Positions 1 to 13,136 of a DNA stretch of 64,000 nt are shown here, piece after piece (within the stretch, counting starts at the first letter, position 1; each line of letters opens with the position of its first letter). The translations under genes and the position numbers were made by a program. Location: assembly GCA_963921935.1 (NCBI GenBank), contig OY998185.1, forward strand, positions 66,665,717-66,729,716. The letters run 5' to 3'. Source of the DNA: Galeruca laticollis (lineage: Eukaryota > Arthropoda > Insecta > Coleoptera > Chrysomelidae). The notes beneath the pieces are model-generated. The model made no database searches. It saw only the letters and a program-made list of their open reading frames with translations, and had not been told where the DNA came from.

Positions 1-169
1 GTATACCTCCTCGCGTTTCTGTTATCCTAATACAAAATCGGTTTCTTACTTTAATATCGTAAATTATTTCTTAAAAATACTAAGTTTTCGTTCATTTAAC
101 GGAATTAGGATTTGGTATCAGGATAACAGAAGAGCGGAGAGGTATACTATCAATTGCTCCTGATAATTT

Positions 170-3100
170 GTATACCTCCTCGCGTTTTTGTTATCCTAAT
201 ACAAAATCGGATTCTTACTGGAATATCGTAAATTATTTCTTAAAAATACTAAGTTTTCGTTCATTTAACGGAATTAGGATTTGGTATCAGGATAACAGAA
301 GAGCGAAGAGGTATACTATCAATTGCTCCTGATAATTTGTATACCTCCTCGCGTTTCTGTTATCCTAATACAAAATCGGATACTTACTGGAATATCGTAA
401 ATTATTTCTTAAAAATACTAAGTTTTCGTTCATTTAACGGAATTAGGATTTGGTATCAGGATAACAGAAGAGCGAAGAGGTATACTATCAATTGCTCCTG
501 ATAATTTGTATACCTCCTCGCGTTTCTGTTATCCTAATACAAAATCGGATACTTACTGGAATATCGTAAATTATTTCTTAAAAATACTAAGTTTTCGTTC
601 ATTTAACGGAATTAGGATTTGGTATCAGGATAACAGAAGAGCGAAGAGGTATGCTATCAATTGCTCTTGATAATTTGTATACCTCCTCGCGTTTCTGTTA
701 TCCTAATACAAAATCGGATTCTTACTAGAATATCGTAAATTATCTCTTAAAAATACTAAGTTTTCGTTAATTCAACGAAATTGGGATTTGGTATCAGGAT
801 AACAGAGGAGCGAAGAGGTATACTATCAATTGCCCCTGATAATTTGTACACCTCCTCGCGTTTCTGTTATCCTAATACAAAATCGGATTCTCACTGAAAT
901 ATCGTAAATTATTTCTTGGAAATACTAAGGTTTCGTTCATTTAACGAAATTAGGATTTGGTATCAGGATAATAGAAGAGCGAAGAGGTATACTATCAATT
1001 GCTCCTTATATTTTTTATACCTCCTCGCGTTTCTGTTATCCTAATACAAAATCGGATTCTTACTGGAATATCGTGATTTATTTCTTAAAAATACTAAGTT
1101 TTCGTTCATTTAACGAAATTAGGATTTGGTATCAGGATAATAGAAGAGCGAAGAGGTATACTATCAATTGCTCCTTATAATTTGTATACCTCCTCGCGTT
1201 TCTGTTATCCTAATACAAAATCGGATTCTTACTGGAATATCGTAAATTATTTCTTAAAAATACTAAGTTTTCGTTCATTTAACGGAATTAGGATTTGGTA
1301 TCAGGATAACAGAAGAGCGGAGAGGTATACTATCAATTGCTCCTGATAATTTGTATACCTCCTCGCGTTTCTGTTATCCTAATACAAAATCGGATTCTTA
1401 CTGGAATATCGTAAATTATTTCTTGAAAATACTAAGTTTTCGTTCATTTAACGGAATTAGGATTTGGTATCAGGATAACAGAAGAGCGAAGAGGTATACT
1501 ATCAATTGCTCCTGATAATTTGTATACCTCCTCGCGTTTCTGTTATCCTAATACAAAATTGGATTCTTACTGGAATATCGTAAATTATTTCTTAAAAATA
1601 CTAAGTTTTCGTTCATTTAACGAAATTAGGATTTGGTATCAGGATAACAGAAGAGCGAAGAGGTATACTATCAATTGCTCCTGATAATTTGTATACCTCC
1701 TCGCGTTTCTGTTATCCTAATACAAAATCGGATACTTACTGGAATATCGTAAATTATTTCTTAAAAATACTAAGTTTTCGTTCATTTAACGGAATTAGGA
1801 TTTGGTATCAGGATAACAGAAGAGCGAAGAGGTATACTATCAATTGCTCCTGATAATTTGTATACCTCCTCGCGTTTCTGTTATCCTAATACAAAATCGG
1901 ATTCTTACTGGAATATCGTAAATTATTTCTTAAAAATACTAAGTTTTCGTTCATTTAACGGAATTAGGATTTGGTATCAGGATAACAGAAGAGCGAAGAG
2001 GTATACTATCAATTGCTCCTGATAATTTGTATACCTCCTCGCGTTTCTGTTATCCTAATACAAAATCGGATACTTACTGGAATATCGTAAATTATTTCTT
2101 AAAAATACTAAGTTTTCGTTCATTTAACGGAATTAGGATTTGGTATCAGGATAACAGAAGAGCGAAGAGGTATACTATCAATTGCTCCTGATAATTTGTA
2201 TACCTCCTCGCGTTTCTGTTATCCTAATACAAAATCGGATACTTACTGGAATATCGTAAATTATTTCTTAAAAATACTAAGTTTTCGTTCATTTAACGGA
2301 ATTAGGATTTGGTATCAGGATAACAGAAGAGCGAAGAGGTATGCTATCAATTGCTCTTGATAATTTGTATACCTCCTCGCGTTTCTGTTATCCTAATACA
2401 AAATCGGATTCTTACTGGAATATCGTAAATTATCTCTTAAAAATACTAAGTTTTCGTTAATTCAACGAAATTGGGATTTGGTATCAGGATGACAGAGGAG
2501 CGAAGAGGTATACTATCAATTGCCCCTGATAATTTGTATACCTCCTCGCGTTTCTGTTATCCTAATACAAAATCGGTTTCTTACTGGAATATCGTAAATT
2601 ATTTCTTAAAAATACTAAGGTTTCGTTCATTTAACGAAATTAGGATTTGGTATCAGGATAACAGAAGAGCGAAGAGGTATACTATCAATTGCTCCTGATA
2701 ATTTGTACACCTCCTCGCGTTTCTGTTATCCTAATACAAAATCGGATTCTCACTGAAATATCGTAAATTATTTCTTGGAAATACTAAGGTTTCGTTCATT
2801 TAACGAAATTAGGATTTGGTATCAGGATAATAGAAGAGCGAAGAGGTATACTATCAATTGCTCCTTATATTTTTTATACCTCCTCGCGTTTCTGTTATCC
2901 TAATACAAAATCGGATTCTTACTGGAATATCGTGATTTATTTCTTAAAAATACTAAGTTTTCGTTCATTTAACGAAATTAGGATTTGGTATCAGGATAAT
3001 AGAAGAGCGAAGAGGTATACTATCAATTGCTCCTTATAATTTGTATACCTCCTCGCGTTTCTGTTATCCTAATACAAAATCGGATTCTTACTGGAATATC

Positions 3101-3718
3101 GTAAATTATTTCTTAAAAATACTAAGTTTTCGTTCATTTAACGGAATTAGGATTTGGTATCAGGATAACAGAAGAGCGGAGAGGTATACTATCAATTGCT
3201 CCTGATAATTTGTATACCTCCTCGCGTTTCTGTTATCCTAATACAAAATCGGATTCTTACTGGAATATCGTAAATTATTTCTTGAAAATACTAAGTTTTC
3301 GTTCATTTAACGGAATTAGGATTTGGTATCAGGATAACAGAAGAGCGAAGAGGTATACTATCAATTGCTCCTGATAATTTGTATACCTCCTCGCGTTTCT
3401 GTTATCCTAATACAAAATTGGATTCTTACTGGAATATCGTAAATTATTTCTTAAAAATACTAAGTTTTCCATCATTTAACGAAATTAGGATTTGGTATCA
3501 GGATAACAGAAGAGCGAAGAGGTATACTATCAATTGCTCCTGATAATTTGTATACCTCCTCGCGTTTCTGTTATCCTAATACAAAATCGGATACTTACTG
3601 GAATATCGTAAATTATTTCTTAAAAATACTAAGTTTTCGTTCATTTAACGGAATTAGGATTTGGTATCAGGATAACAGAAGAGCGAAGAGGTATACTATC
3701 AATTGCTCCTGATAATTT
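170..3718 (+). repeat. Higher-order repeat, 10-mer then 11-mer copy
   Basis: Unit 1 is 170-1859 (10 monomers, 1690 bp) and unit 2 is 1860-3718 (11 monomers, 1859 bp). Shared markers in the same order are ATGCTATCAA with CTCTTGATAA (651 and 2341, 1690 apart), TATCTC with ATTCAACG, GTACACC with CTCACTGAAAT, TTATATTTTTTATACC, AGAGCGGAG (1311 and 3170, 1859 apart) and AAAATTGG (1,859 apart). The extra monomer of unit 2 lies at about 2536-2704, between the ATTCAACG monomer and the GTACACC monomer. Monomer 1 (1-169) has its own GTTTCTTACTTTAAT variant and does not match monomer 11. Confidence 0.85.
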
Positions 3719-6700
3719 GTATACCTCCTCGCGTTTCTGTTATCCTAATACAAAATCGGATTCTTACTGGAATATCGTAAATTATTTCTTAAAAATACTA
3801 AGTTTTCGTTCATTTAACGAAATTAGGATTTTGTATCAGGATGACAGAAGAGCGAAGAGGTATACTATCAATTGCTCCTGATAATTTGTATACCTCCTCG
3901 CGTTTCTGTTATCCTAATACAAAATCGGATTTTTAGTGGAAAATAGTAAATTATTTCTTAAAAATACTAAGTTTTCGTTCATTTAACGAGATTAGGATTT
4001 GGTATCAGGATAACAAGAGCGAAGAAGTATACTATCAATTGCTCCTGATAATTTGTATACCTTCTCGCGTTTCTGTTATCCTAATACAAAATCGGATTCT
4101 TACTGGAATATCGTAAATTATTTCTTAAAAATACTAAGTTTTCGTTCATTCAACGAAATTAGGATTTGGTATCAGGATAACAGAAGAGCGAAGAGGTATA
4201 CTATCAATTGCTCCTGATAATTTGTATACCTCCTCGCGTTTCTGTTATCCTAAAACAAAATCGGATTTTTACTGAAATATAGTAATATAATTCTTAAAAA
4301 TACTAAGTTTTCGTTCATTTGAAGAAATTAGGATTTGGCATCAGGATAACAGAGGAGCGAAGAGGTATACTATCAATTGCCCCTGATAATTTGTATACCT
4401 CCTCGCGTTTCTGTTATCCTAATACAAAATCGGATTCTTACTGGAATATCGTAAATTATTTCTTAAAAATACTAAGTTTCCGTTAATTTAACGAAATCAG
4501 GATTTGCTATCAGGATAACAGAAGAGCGAAGAGGTATACTATCAATTGCCCCTGATAATTTGTATACTTCCTCGCGTTTCTGTTATCCCAATACAAAATC
4601 GGATTTTTACTGAAATATCGTAAATTATTTCTTAAAAATACTAGGTTTTCGTTAATTTAACGAAATTAGGATTTGCTATCAGGATAACAGAAGAGCGAAG
4701 AGGTATACTATCAATTGCTCCTGATAATTAGTATACCTCCTCGCGTTTCTGTTATCCTAATACAAAATCGGATTCCTACTGGAATATCGTGAATTATTTC
4801 TTGAAAATACTAAGTTTTCGTTCATTTAACGAAATTAGGATTAGGTATCAGGATAACAGAAGAGCGAAGAGGTATACTATCAATTGCACCTGATAATTTG
4901 TATACCTCCTCGCGTTTCTGTTATCCTAATACAAAATCGGATTCTTACTGGAATATCGTAAATTATTTCTTAAAAATACTAAGTTTTCGTTAATTCAACG
5001 AAATTGGGATTTGGTATCAGGATAACAGAGGAGCGAAGAGGTATACTATCAATTGCCCCTGATAATTTGTATACCTCCTCGCGTTTCTGTTATCCTAATA
5101 CAAAATCGGATTCTTACTGGAATATCGTAAATTATTTCTTTAAAATACTAAGTTTTCGTTCATTTAACGAAATTAGGATTTGGTATCAGGATAACAGAAG
5201 AGCGAAGAGGTATACTATCAATTGCTCCTGATAATTTGTACACCTCCTCGCGTTTCTGTTATCCTAATACAGAATCGGATTCTCACTGAAATATCGTAAA
5301 TTATTTCTTGGAAATACTAAGGTTTCGTTCATTTAACGAAATTAGGATTTGGTATCAGGATAATAGAAGAGCGAAGAGGTATACTATCAATTGCTCCTTA
5401 TAATTTTCATACCTCCTCGCGTTTCTGTTATCCTAATACAAAATCGGATTCTTACTGGAATATCGTAAATTATTTCTTAAAAATACTAAGTTTTCGTTCA
5501 TTTAACGAAATTAGGATTTGGTATCAGGATAACAGAAGAGCGAAGAGGTATACTATCAATTGCTCCTGATAATTTGTATACCTCCTCGCGTTTCTGTTAT
5601 CCTAATACAAAATCGGATTCTTACTGGAATATCGTAAATTATTTCTTAAAAATACTAAGTTTTCGTTCATCTAACGGAATTAGGATTTGGTATCAGGATA
5701 ACAGAAGAGCGAAGAGGTATACTATCAATTGCTCCTGATAATTTGTATACCTCCTCGCGTTTCTGTTATCCTAATACAAAATCGGATTCTTACTGAAATA
5801 TCGTAAATTATTTCTTAAAAATACTAAGTTTTCGTTCATTTAACGAAATTAGGATTTGGTATCAGGATAACAGAAGAGCGAAGAGGTATACTATCAATTG
5901 CTCCTGATAATTTGTATACCTCCTCGCGTTTCTGTTATCCTAATACAAAATCGGATTTTTAGTGGAAAATAGTAAATTATTTCTCAAAAATACTAAGTTT
6001 TCGTTCATTTAACGAAATTAGGATTTGGTATCAGGATAACAAGAGCGAAGAAGTATACTATCAATTGCTCCTGATAATTTGTATACCTTCTCGCGTTTCT
6101 GTTATCCTAATACAAAATCGGATTCTTACTGGAATATCGTAAATTATTTCTTAAAAATACTAAGTTTTCGTTCATTTAACGAAATTAGGATTTGGTATCA
6201 GGATAACAGAAGAGCGAAGAGGTATACTATCAATTGCTCCTGATAATTTGTATACCTCCTCGCGTTTCTGTTATCCTAATACAAAATCGGATTTTTACTG
6301 AAATATAGTAATATAATTCTTAAAAATACTAAGTTTTCGTTCATTTGAAGAAATTAGGATTTGGCATCAGGATAACAGAGGAGCGAAGAGGTATACTATC
6401 AATTGCCCCTGATAATTTGTATACCTCCTCGCGTTTCTGTTATCCTAATACAAAATCGGATTCTTACTGGAATATCATAAATTATTTCTTAAAAATACTA
6501 AGTTTCCGTTAATTTAACGAAATCAGGATTTGCTATCAGGATAACAGAAGAGCGAAGAGGTATACTATCAATTGCCCCTGATAATTTGTATACTTCCTCC
6601 CGTTTCTGTTATCCTAATACAAAATCGGATTCTTACTGAAATATCGTAAATCATTTCTTAAAAATACTAGGTTTTCGTTAATTTAACGAAATTGGGATTT

Positions 6701-9700
6701 GCTATCAGGATAACAGAAGAGCGAAGAGGTATACTATCAATTGCTCCTGATAATTTGTATACCTCCTCGCGTTTCTGTTATCCAAATACAAAATCGGATT
6801 CCTACTGGAATATCGTAAATTATTTCTTGAAAATACTAAGTTTTCGTTCATTTAACGAAATTAGGATTAGGTATCAGGATAACAGAAGAGCGAAGAGGTA
6901 TACTATCAATTGCACCTGATAATTTGTATACCTCCTCGCGTTTCTGTTATCCTAATACAAAATCGGATTCTTACTGGAATATCGTAAATTATTTCTTAAA
7001 AATACTAAGTTTTCGTTAATTCAACGAAATTGGGATTTGGTATCAGGATAACAGAGGAGCGAAGAGGTATACTATCAATTGCCCCTGATAATTTGTACAC
7101 CTCCTCGCGTTTCTGTTATCCTAATACAAAATCGGATTCTCACTGAAATATCGTAAATTATTTCTTGGAAATACTAAGGTTTCGTTCATTTAACGAAATT
7201 AGGATTTGGTATCAGGATAACAGAAGAGCGAAGAGGTATACTATCAATTGCTCCTGATAATTTGTATACCTCCTCGCGTTTCTGTTATCCTAATACAAAA
7301 TCGGATTCTTACTGGAATATCGTAAATTATTTCTTAAAAATACTAAGTTTTCGTTCATCTAACGGAATTAGGATTTGGTATCAGGATAACAGAAGAGCGA
7401 AGAGGTATACTATCAATCGCTCCTTATAATTTTTATACCTCCTCGCGTTTCTGTTATCCTAATACAAAATCGGATTCTTACTGGAATATCGTAAATTATT
7501 TCTTAAAAATACTAAGTTTTCGTTCATTTAACGAAATTAGGATTTGGTATCAGGATAACAGAAGAGCGAAGAGGTATACTATCAATTGCTCCTGATAATT
7601 TGTATACCTCCTCGCGTTTCTGTTATCCTAATACAAAATCGGATTCTTACTGGAATATCGTAAATTATTTCTTAAAAATACTAAGTTTTCGTTCATTTAA
7701 CGAAATTAGGATTTGGTATCAGGATAACAGAAGAGCGAAGAGGTATACTATCAATTGCTCCTGATAATTTGTATACCTCCTCGCGTTTCTGTTATCCTAA
7801 TACAAAATCGGATTTTTAGTGGAAAATAGTAAATTATTTCTTAAAAATACTAAGTTTTCGTTCATTTAACGAAATTAGGATTTGGTATCAGGATAACAAG
7901 AGCGAAGAAGTATACTATCAATTGCTCCTGATAATTTGTATACCTTCTCGCGTTTCTGTTATCCTAATACAAAATCGGATTCTTACTGGAATATCGTAAA
8001 TTATTTCTTAAAAATACTAAGTTTTCGTTCATTTAACGAAATTAGGATTTGGTATCAGGATAACAGAAGAGCGAAGAGGTATACTATCAATTGCTCCTGA
8101 TAATTTGTATACCTCCTCGCGTTTCTGTTATCCTAATACAAAATCGGATTCTTACTGGAATATCGTAAATTATTTCTTAAAAATACTAAGTTTTCGTTCA
8201 TTTAACGAAATTAGGATTTGGTATCAGGATAACAGAAGAGCGAAGAGGTATACTATCAATCGCTCCTTATAATTTTTATACCTCCTCGCGTTTCTGTTAT
8301 CCTAATACAAAATCGGATTCTTACTGGAATATCGTAAATTATTTCTTAAAAATACTAAGTTTTCGTTCATCTAACGGAATTAGGATTTGGTATCAGGATA
8401 ACAGAAGAGCGAAGAGGTATACTATCAATTGCTCCTGATAATTTGTATACCTCCTCGCGTTTCTGTTATCCTAATACAAAATCGGATTCTTACTGGAATA
8501 TCGTAAATTATTTCTTAAAAATACTAAGTTTTCGTTCATCTAACGGAATTAGGATTTGGTATCAGGATAACAGAAGAGCGAAGAGGTATACTATCAATCG
8601 CTCCTTATAATTTTTATACCTCCTCGCGTTTCTGTTATCCTAATACAAAATCGGATTCTTACTGGAATATCGTAAATTATTTCTTAAAAATACTAAGTTT
8701 TCGTTCATCTAACGGAATTAGGATTTGGTATCAGGATAACAGAAGAGCGAAGAGGTATACTATCAATTGCTCCTGATAATTTGTATACCTCCTCGCGTTT
8801 CTGTTATCCTAATACAAAATCGGATTCTTACTGGAATATCGTAAATTATTTCTTAAAAATACTAAGTTTTCGTTCATTTAACGAAATTAGGATTTGGTAT
8901 CAGGATAACAGAAGAGCGAAGAGGTATACTATCAATTGCTCCTGATAATTTGTATACCTCCTCGCGTTTCTGTTATCCTAATACAAAATCGGATTTTTAG
9001 TGGAAAATAGTAAATTATTTCTTAAAAATACTAAGTTTTCGTTCATTTAACGAAATTAGGATTTGGTATCAGGATAACAAGAGCGAAGAAGTATACTATC
9101 AATTGCTCCTGATAATTTGTATACCTTCTCGCGTTTCTGTTATCCTAATACAAAATCGGATTCTTACTGGAATATCGTAAATTATTTCTTAAAAATACTA
9201 AGTTTTCGTTCATTTAACGAAATTAGGATTTGGTATCAGGATAACAGAAGAGCGAAGAGGTATACTATCAATTGCTCCTGATAATTTGTATACCTCCTCG
9301 CGTTTCTGTTATCCTAATACAAAATCGGATTTTTACTGAAATATAGTAATATAATTCTTAAAAATACTAAGTTTTCGTTCATTTGAAGAAATTAGGATTT
9401 GGCATCAGGATAACAGAGGAGCGAAGAGGTATACTATCAATTGCCCCTGATAATTTGTATACCTCCTCGCGTTTCTGTTATCCTAATACAAAATCGGATT
9501 CTTACTGGAATATCATAAATTATTTCTTAAAAATACTAAGTTTCCGTTAATTTAACGAAATCAGGATTTGCTATCAGGATAACAGAAGAGCGAAGAGGTA
9601 TACTATCAATTGCCCCTGATAATTTGTATACTTCCTCGCGTTTCTGTTATCCTAATACAAAATCGGATTCTTACTGAAATATCGTAAATCATTTCTTAAA

Positions 9701-10470
9701 AATACTAGGTTTTCGTTAATTTAACGAAATTGGGATTTGCTATCAGGATAACAGAAGAGCGAAGAGGTATACTATCAATTGCTCCTGATAATTTGTATAC
9801 CTCCTCGCGTTTCTGTTATCCAAATACAAAATCGGATTCCTACTGGAATATCGTAAATTATTTCTTGAAAATACTGAGTTTTCGTTCATTTAACGAAATT
9901 AGGATTAGGTATCAGGATAACAGAAGAGCGAAGAGGTATACTATCAATTGCACCTGATAATTTGTATACCTCCTCGCGTTTCTGTTATCCTAATACAAAA
10001 TCGGATTCTTACTGGAATATCGTAAATTATTTCTTGAAAATACTAAGTTTTCGTTAATTCAACGAAATTGGGATTTGGTATCAGGATAACAGAGGAGCGA
10101 AGAGGTATACTATCAATTGCCCCTGATAATTTGTATACCTCCTCGCGTTTCTGTTATCCTAATACAAAATCGGATTCTTACTGGAATATCGTAAATTATT
10201 TCTTAAAAATACTAAGTTTTCGTTCATTTAACGAAATTAGGATTCGGTATCAGGATAACAGAAGAGCGAAGAGGTATACTATCAATTGCTCCTGATAATT
10301 TGTACACCTCCTCGCGTTTCTGTTATCCTAATACAAAATCGGATTCTCACTGAAATATCGTAAATTATTTCTTGGAAATACTAAGGTTTCGTTCATTTAA
10401 CGAAATTAGGATTTGGTATCAGGATAATAGAAGAGCGAAGAGGTATACTATCAATTGCTCCTTATAATTT
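3719..10470 (+). repeat. Mosaic of 12-, 11- and 7-mer higher-order units
   Basis: A marker monomer with TTTTAGTGGAAAATAG starts at 3888, 5914, 7771 and 8952, giving units of 2026, 1857 and 1181 bp (12, 11 and 7 monomers, each 2 bp short because of one 167-bp monomer). The order after the marker is largely conserved: TAATATAATTC with GGCATC, TTCCGTTAA with AAATCAGG, AGGTTTTCG, GATTCCTACT with GATTAGG and TTGCACC, ATTCAACG, then GTACACC with CTCACTG. The 7771 unit lacks most of these and instead carries extra copies of a CAATCGCTCC monomer (8257 and 8595, two monomers apart). The CAATTGCACC linker variant recurs near 4883, 6911 and 9949. Confidence 0.8.
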
Positions 10471-10700
10471 TTATACCTCCTCGCGTTTCTGTTATCCTAA
10501 TACAAAATTGGATTCTTACTGGAATATCGTAAATTATTTCTTAAAAATACTAAGTTTTCGTTCATTTAACGAAATTAGGATTTGGTATCAGGATGATAGA
10601 AGAGCGAAGAGGTATACTATCAATTGCTCCTTATAATTTGTATACCTCCTCGCGTTTCTGTTATCCTAATACAAAATCGGATTCTTACTGGAATATCGTA
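10471..10700 (+). repeat. Transitional monomers between two HOR blocks
   Basis: The monomer at 10471 begins TTATAC in place of GTATAC, carries AAAATTGG and GATGATAG, and does not continue the order of the block to its left. The next monomer has a 1-bp deletion in the A tract (CTTAAAATAC near 10710). I see only ordinary satellite here. Confidence 0.6.
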
Positions 10701-12158
10701 AATTATTTCTTAAAATACTAAGTTTTCGTTCATTTAACGAAATTAGGATTTGGTATCAGGATAACAGAAGAGCGTAGAGGTATACTATCATTTGCTCCTG
10801 ATAATTTGTATACCTCCTCGCGTTTCTGTTATCCTAATACAAAATTGGATTCTTACTGAAATATCGTGAATTATTTCTTAAAAATACTAAGCTTTCGTTC
10901 ATTTAACGAAATTAGGATTTGGTATCAGGATAACAGAGGAACGAAGAGGTATACTATCAATTGCCCCTGATAATTTGTATACTTCCTCGCGTTTCTGTTA
11001 TCCTAATACAAAATCGGATTCAACTGGAATATCGTAAATTATTTCTTAAAAATACTAAGTTTTCGTTAACTTATCGAAATTAGGATTTGCTATCAGGATG
11101 ACAGAAGAGCGAAGAGGTATACTATCTATTGCTCCTGATAATTTGTATACCTCCTCGCATTTCTGTTATCCTAATACAAAATCGGATACTTACTGAAATA
11201 TCGTAAATTATTTCTCGAAAATACTAAGTTTTCGTTAATTTAACGAAATTAGGATTTGCTATCAGGATAACAGAAGAGCGAAGAGGTATACTATCAATTG
11301 CTCCTGATAATTTGTATACCTCCTCGCGTTTCTCTTATCCTAATACAAAATCGGATTCTTACTGGAATATCGTCAATAATTTTTAAAAAATACTAAGGTC
11401 TCGTTAATTTAACGAAATTAGGATTTGGTATCAGGATAATAGAAGAGCGAAGAGGTATACTATCAATTGCTCCTTATAATTTGTATACCTCCTCGCGTTT
11501 CTGTTATCCTAATACAAAATCGGATTGTTACTGGAATATCGTAAATTATTTCTTAAAAATACTAAGTTTTCGTTCATTTAACGAAATTAGGATTTGGTAT
11601 CAGGATAACAGAAGAGCGAAGAGGTATACTATCAATTGCTCCTGATAATTTGTACACCTCCTCGCGTTTCTGTTATCCTAATACAAAATCGGATTCTCAC
11701 TGAAATATCGTAAATTATTCCTTGGAAATACTAAGGTTTCGTTCATTTAACGAAATTAGGATTTGGTATCAGGATAATAGAAGAGCGAAGAGGTATACTA
11801 TCAATTGCTCCTTATAATTTGTATACCTCCTCGCGTTTCTGTTATCCTAATACAAAATCGGATTCTTACTGGAATATCGTGAATTATTTCTTAAAAATAC
11901 TAAGTTTTCGTTCATTTAACGAAATTAGGATTTGGTATCAGGATAATAGAAGAGCGAAGAGGTATACTATCAATTGCTCCTTATAATTTGTATACCTCCT
12001 CGCGTTTCTGTTATCCTAATACAAAATCGGATTCTTACTGGAATATCGTGAATTATTTCTTAAAAATACTAAGTTTTCGTTCATTTAACGAAATTAGGAT
12101 TTGGTATCAGGATAATAGAAGAGCGAAGAGGTATACTATCAATTGCTCCTTATAATTT

Positions 12159-12311
12159 GTATACCTCCTCGCATTTCTGTTATCCTAATACAAAATCGGA
12201 TACTTACTGAAATATCGTAAATTATTTCTCAAAAATACTAAGTTTCCGTTAATTTGCCATCAGGATAACAGAAGAGCGAAGAGGTATACTATCAATTGCT
12301 CCTGATAATTT
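12159..12311 (+). repeat. 153-bp short monomer class (first of three)
   Basis: Sixteen base pairs are missing between two ATTT direct repeats, so GTTAATTT runs straight into GCCATCAGG and the right half of the interior hairpin is lost. Other copies are at 15484-15636 and 20159-20311, inside the 20-mer and 28-mer repeats. All three share TTTCCG and GCCATC, indicating one origin followed by amplification. Confidence 0.92.
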
Positions 12312-12986
12312 GTATACCTCCTCGCATTTCTGTTATCCTAATACAAAATCGGATACTTACTGAAATATCGTAAATTATTTCTTAAAAATACTAAGTTTTC
12401 GTTAATTTAACGAAATTAGGATTTTGTATCAGGATAACAGAAGAGCGAAGAGGTATACTATCAATTGCTCCTGATAATTTGTACACCTCCTCGCGTTTCT
12501 GTTATCCTAATACAAAATCGGATTCTTACTGAAATATCGTGAATTATTTCTTAAAAATACTAAAATTTCGTTCATTTATGAAATCAGGATTTGGTATCAG
12601 GATAATAGAAGAGCGAAGAGGTATACTATCAATTGCTCCTGATAATTTGTATACCTCCTCGCGTTTCTGTTATCCTAATACAAAATCGGATTCTTACTGG
12701 AATATCGTGAATAATTTCTTAAAAATACTAAGTTTTCGTTCATTTACCGAAATTAGGATTTGGTATCAGGATAACAGAAGAGCGAAGAGGTTTACTATCA
12801 ATTGCTCCTGATAATTTGTATACCTCCTCGCGTTTCTGTTATCCTAATACAAAATCGGATACTTACTGGAATATCGTAAATTATTTCTTAAAAATACTAA
12901 GTTTTCTTTAATTTTACGAAATTAGGATTTGCTATCAGGATAACAGAAGAGCGAAGAGGTATACTATCAATTGCTCCTGATAATTT

Positions 12987-13136
12987 GTATACCTCCTCGC
13001 ATTTCTGTTATCCTAATACAAAATCGGATACTCACTAGAATATCGTAAATTATTTCGTTAATTTAACGAAATTAGGATTTGGTATAAGGATAACAGACGA
13101 GCGAAGAGGTATACTTTCAATTGCTCCTGATAATTT
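12987..13136 (+). repeat. 150-bp short monomer class (first of ten)
   Basis: Nineteen base pairs are missing between two TTTC direct repeats in the interior, so ATTATTTC joins directly to GTTAATTTAACG. The same class occurs at 13475, 16312, 16800, 20987, 21475, 27369, 29716, 39999 and 43527. All ten share CGCATTT, GATACTCACT, GGTATAAGG and AGACGAGCG, so they descend from one deleted ancestor. The deletion leaves a 21-bp palindrome (ATTTCGTTAA, T, TTAACGAAAT) and keeps both long arms. Confidence 0.93.
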
